The notes beneath the pieces are model-generated. The model ran no database searches. It saw nothing but the letters and a program-made list of their open reading frames with translations, and had not been told where the DNA came from. Made by a program: the position numbers and the translations under genes. This document shows positions 14,653-16,541 of a stretch of DNA of 16,541 nucleotides, one piece after another. This DNA comes from RQOF01 sp964461135. Lineage in GTDB: Bacteria > Calditrichota > Calditrichia > RBG-13-44-9. Location of the stretch: positions 1-16,541 of the forward strand of contig CAYWTB010000096.1 of the NCBI GenBank assembly GCA_964461135.1. Reading direction: 5' to 3'. Within the stretch, counting starts at the first letter, position 1. Each line of letters begins with the position of its first letter.

Positions 14653-16203
14653 ATTCTCACTTTCCATAACTGGTCTTTGACATGTTTGTTTAATAAAGTT
14701 GGTAATTCGAACCAGGTTTATCCATAAACTGCGACATATGGCCCAGATTCTTTGTTTTATCAGGCCACGATATTTGCTTTTATTGTTGCCTAAGTGATAA
14801 GCCAGCTGGAAAATAGTCGCTTCGACGTTATTGCGTTTGTTTCGTTTTTCTTTGGGACGTTTCCGCAACTCTCGGCGCAAGTGAGAAGCCCTAATTGCTT
14901 GTTGACTAAAATACACCCGAGCTTTGTCCGCATCTATAAACCAGCGGTCTTCTTTACTGGTTTTGATCTTTTTAGCCAGGGTTGCCAGGTAAAATTGGCC
15001 GGTCTGGGTATCGGTAACGATTAAGCCGTCGGGTGTCATTTCTAAATCATACCTGGACGAAGCGCCCTGTAGGCCGGTAAAAACCATGTCGATATTCTGG
15101 CAGAAAGCATCATTATCCGGGCTTTGATATCCTCCGTCGGCATATACGGTTTCCAGCGGCTGATCGGTTACCTGAATGCTCTCTTCAATGGCCGGCTGGA
15201 CAAACTCAACATCGGACACATTGGCTTTGTCGACGATGACATTGGTGATCAGGTTGAGAGAATCTTCGTTAATTGTTTCGGTTAGATTGACAGTATAGCC
15301 TTTTATTTTCTGATCCTGTTTGTGTCGGTAGGCGCTATCCGGATCATGCGGCGACTGCAAGCTCTCGGCCGTGATTTCTTCTTTGGGCCGCAGCAGAACT
15401 TTTTGTTCTTCGGCAACGCTGTACTGTTCATGGAATACCCGCACCAGCAGATGGTATGGCTCCTTGTCCTGACCGGCAAAAATACCGATCAGCTTGTATA
15501 TCAAAAAACCAAGGGATTGCATCCGCAACTTGATCTCGTCTTTGCTACTACGGTACATGGTTTTTCCAGGATCTTCCTGGGCCAGGTCTTTGAGTTGGTT
15601 TACTTCCTCCAAAGCGAGCAGGGCCCGTTGGCCTTTGTTTAGTGACTTGTAAAAGGAGATGAGTGTCTGATGGATAATTTCATAGCGCGAAAAATAGGCG
15701 ATGTTGCTGCCAATCAGTTTACTGTCCATCCGGATACTGCGGCCATTTACATTATACTCTTTGACCTGCTGTTGGGTAATCGAGGCAAAGGTCTTTTGCA
15801 GTAAATCCTCGCCGCTATGACGATCATGTTCATGAATCCGTTTACGAAATAAATAGTAGGTTGATTCTGTGGGGACGGTATCATTCAGGTTAAACAACCC
15901 CAGGGCGCTACGCACCAGCAGGTTGAAGCGGCATTGCTCAAAAAGCTGCGAATCGCTCCAGCCGAAGCCTTCTTTGAGGGACATCATCCCGACCAGTACA
16001 GATATAGAGGCATTGGGAGCGCCCATGTTGTCGCTGAAAAGAACTTTAAAAATGGACTCATCTACGCGGGATACAATTTCTTTGCGAAACTGGTTGTGCC
16101 AGTTATGCTCATCGTTATATTGATGAAGTGATTTGCCGTCAAGCAAATTATAAAAGCTGCCGAAAAGGTCAAGCTGAGGCTCTTTATTGGATTTTTTAAA
16201 CAT
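14644..16203 (-). CDS. IS1182-family transposase
   Basis: An intact 519-residue DDE transposase. The N-terminal region has the DUF772-type segment (GAPNASISVLVGMMSLKEGF, WSDSQLFEQCRFNLLVRSALG, PTESTYYLFRKRI). The likely catalytic triad is Asp160 in IRMDSKLIGSN, Asp356 in VYADGGYQS and Glu461 in RNNVEATIFQLAYH. The order and spacing, including the large insert between the two Asp residues with SPHDPDSAYR-H-K, fit the IS1182 family. G+C is visibly higher than in the chromosomal genes around it, which supports recent acquisition. The coding frame ends within a few bases of the IS1595 remnant, so its last codons or stop may come from flanking DNA. Confidence 0.92.
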   Translation of the reverse strand: MFKKSNKEPQLDLFGSFYNLLDGKSLHQYNDEHNWHNQFRKEIVSRVDESIFKVLFSDNMGAPNASISVLVGMMSLKEGFGWSDSQLFEQCRFNLLVRSALGLFNLNDTVPTESTYYLFRKRIHEHDRHSGEDLLQKTFASITQQQVKEYNVNGRSIRMDSKLIGSNIAYFSRYEIIHQTLISFYKSLNKGQRALLALEEVNQLKDLAQEDPGKTMYRSSKDEIKLRMQSLGFLIYKLIGIFAGQDKEPYHLLVRVFHEQYSVAEEQKVLLRPKEEITAESLQSPHDPDSAYRHKQDQKIKGYTVNLTETINEDSLNLITNVIVDKANVSDVEFVQPAIEESIQVTDQPLETVYADGGYQSPDNDAFCQNIDMVFTGLQGASSRYDLEMTPDGLIVTDTQTGQFYLATLAKKIKTSKEDRWFIDADKARVYFSQQAIRASHLRRELRKRPKEKRNKRNNVEATIFQLAYHLGNNKSKYRGLIKQRIWAICRSLWINLVRITNFIKQTCQRPVMESENAV

Positions 16204-16260
16204 CGCTAATCTCTCTTTTCATAGGGGTCTGAACAATGGCATAATTTAATAAAAAACTAT
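14645..16260. mobile_element. IS1182-type insertion sequence (approximate limits)
   Basis: The intact transposase gene plus short flanks form an insertion sequence lying against, and probably inserted into, the IS1595 remnant. The left limit is set by the end of IS1595 homology at about 14647. The right limit is a guess from the return to AT-rich sequence after about 16230. I found no convincing matched terminal inverted repeats or target duplication, and no IS1595 C-terminal coding sequence resumes on the right. One end may therefore have been lost to a deletion. Confidence 0.5.
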
Positions 16261-16541
16261 GACCCGAGCCAGATATATCAATATGAAAAAATACCTTTTT
16301 ACAAATAAAACCGCCAACTATAAACTTAACTGAAAAGTATCAGACTTTTCGGAGTGGACTCAATTATAGAAATTTAACGATTGATAAACAGATTAATAAG
16401 TTGTTGATATTATTAAAAATAAATTAACATTTAGTGGTAAAAATGTACCTTTACCCATATTTAATTAAGCTCCAGGCTACCATCGGAACCCTCCGTTTCT
16501 GAATTCTTGACTCAGCGTTGAGGTTTTATTACACTACAGGG
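16204..16541. other. Gene-free right edge
   Basis: The first 20-60 bases are the leader of the IS1182 transposase on the minus strand. The rest is AT-rich with no open frame of note and no RNA gene that I recognise. The stretch 16423-16442 resembles 14073-14090 (TTAA-Y-ATTTAG, optional T, GGTAAA). The final 80 bases are slightly richer in G+C, and neither strand has a coding frame running off the edge. Confidence 0.5.

Noticed and set aside
14794..16131. Plus-strand open frames opposite the IS1182 transposase (14794-15024, 15322-15642, 15869-16123, 15934-16131)
   Set aside because: They are shadow frames of a well-matched transposase gene on the other strand.

Overview
The window is an A+T-rich bacterial chromosome segment. 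It carries a minus-strand housekeeping operon, an aldehyde dehydrogenase gene, a plus-strand signalling cluster and a patch of insertion-sequence DNA. Two things suggest an FCB-like bacterium (Calditrichota, Ignavibacteria, Marinimicrobia or similar). One is a sensor with Reg_prop beta-propellers and a Y_Y_Y domain, typical of Bacteroidetes-like lineages. The other is the clear use of Shine-Dalgarno sites, which is atypical of core Bacteroidetes. No rRNA or universal marker is present, so this placement is tentative.

Layout. Positions 291-4121 (minus strand) read, in transcription order, pyrF, pyrE, a YycJ/WalJ-type metallo-beta-lactamase hydrolase, a CaxA-type Ca2+/Na+ antiporter and an HD-domain hydrolase. 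Spacing is tight and this is probably one operon. A 225-bp divergent region (4122-4346) with two tandem copies of a perfect AT-rich palindrome separates pyrF from an ALDH7-family aldehyde dehydrogenase (4347-5888), which ends at a strong intrinsic terminator (5922-5944). A lone ParB-like protein gene follows (6094-7059), then about 420 bp without a gene.

Positions 7477-13978 hold the most interesting part, a four-gene plus-strand cluster. Gene 1 is a 1346-residue membrane sensor with 14 Reg_prop blades, a Y_Y_Y domain, one transmembrane helix, a PAS-like domain, an HPt domain with the phosphoacceptor His, and a CheA-type ATPase. Gene 2 is a single-domain CheY-like receiver. Gene 3 is a CheX-family CheY-P phosphatase. 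Gene 4 is a 494-residue soluble paralogue of the sensor's cytoplasmic half that has lost the HPt histidine and the glycine-rich ATP-binding box, so it looks like a pseudokinase. I infer a self-contained phosphorylation circuit: a periplasmic ligand, a CheA-like kinase, CheY, dephosphorylation by CheX, and tuning by the pseudokinase. It has no CheW, MCP, CheR or CheB and no DNA-binding output within the window.

Positions 14085-16203 contain an IS1595-family transposase remnant (frameshift, in-frame TAG, missing 3' end) abutting an intact minus-strand IS1182-family transposase gene of visibly higher G+C. The last 338 bases hold no recognisable gene.
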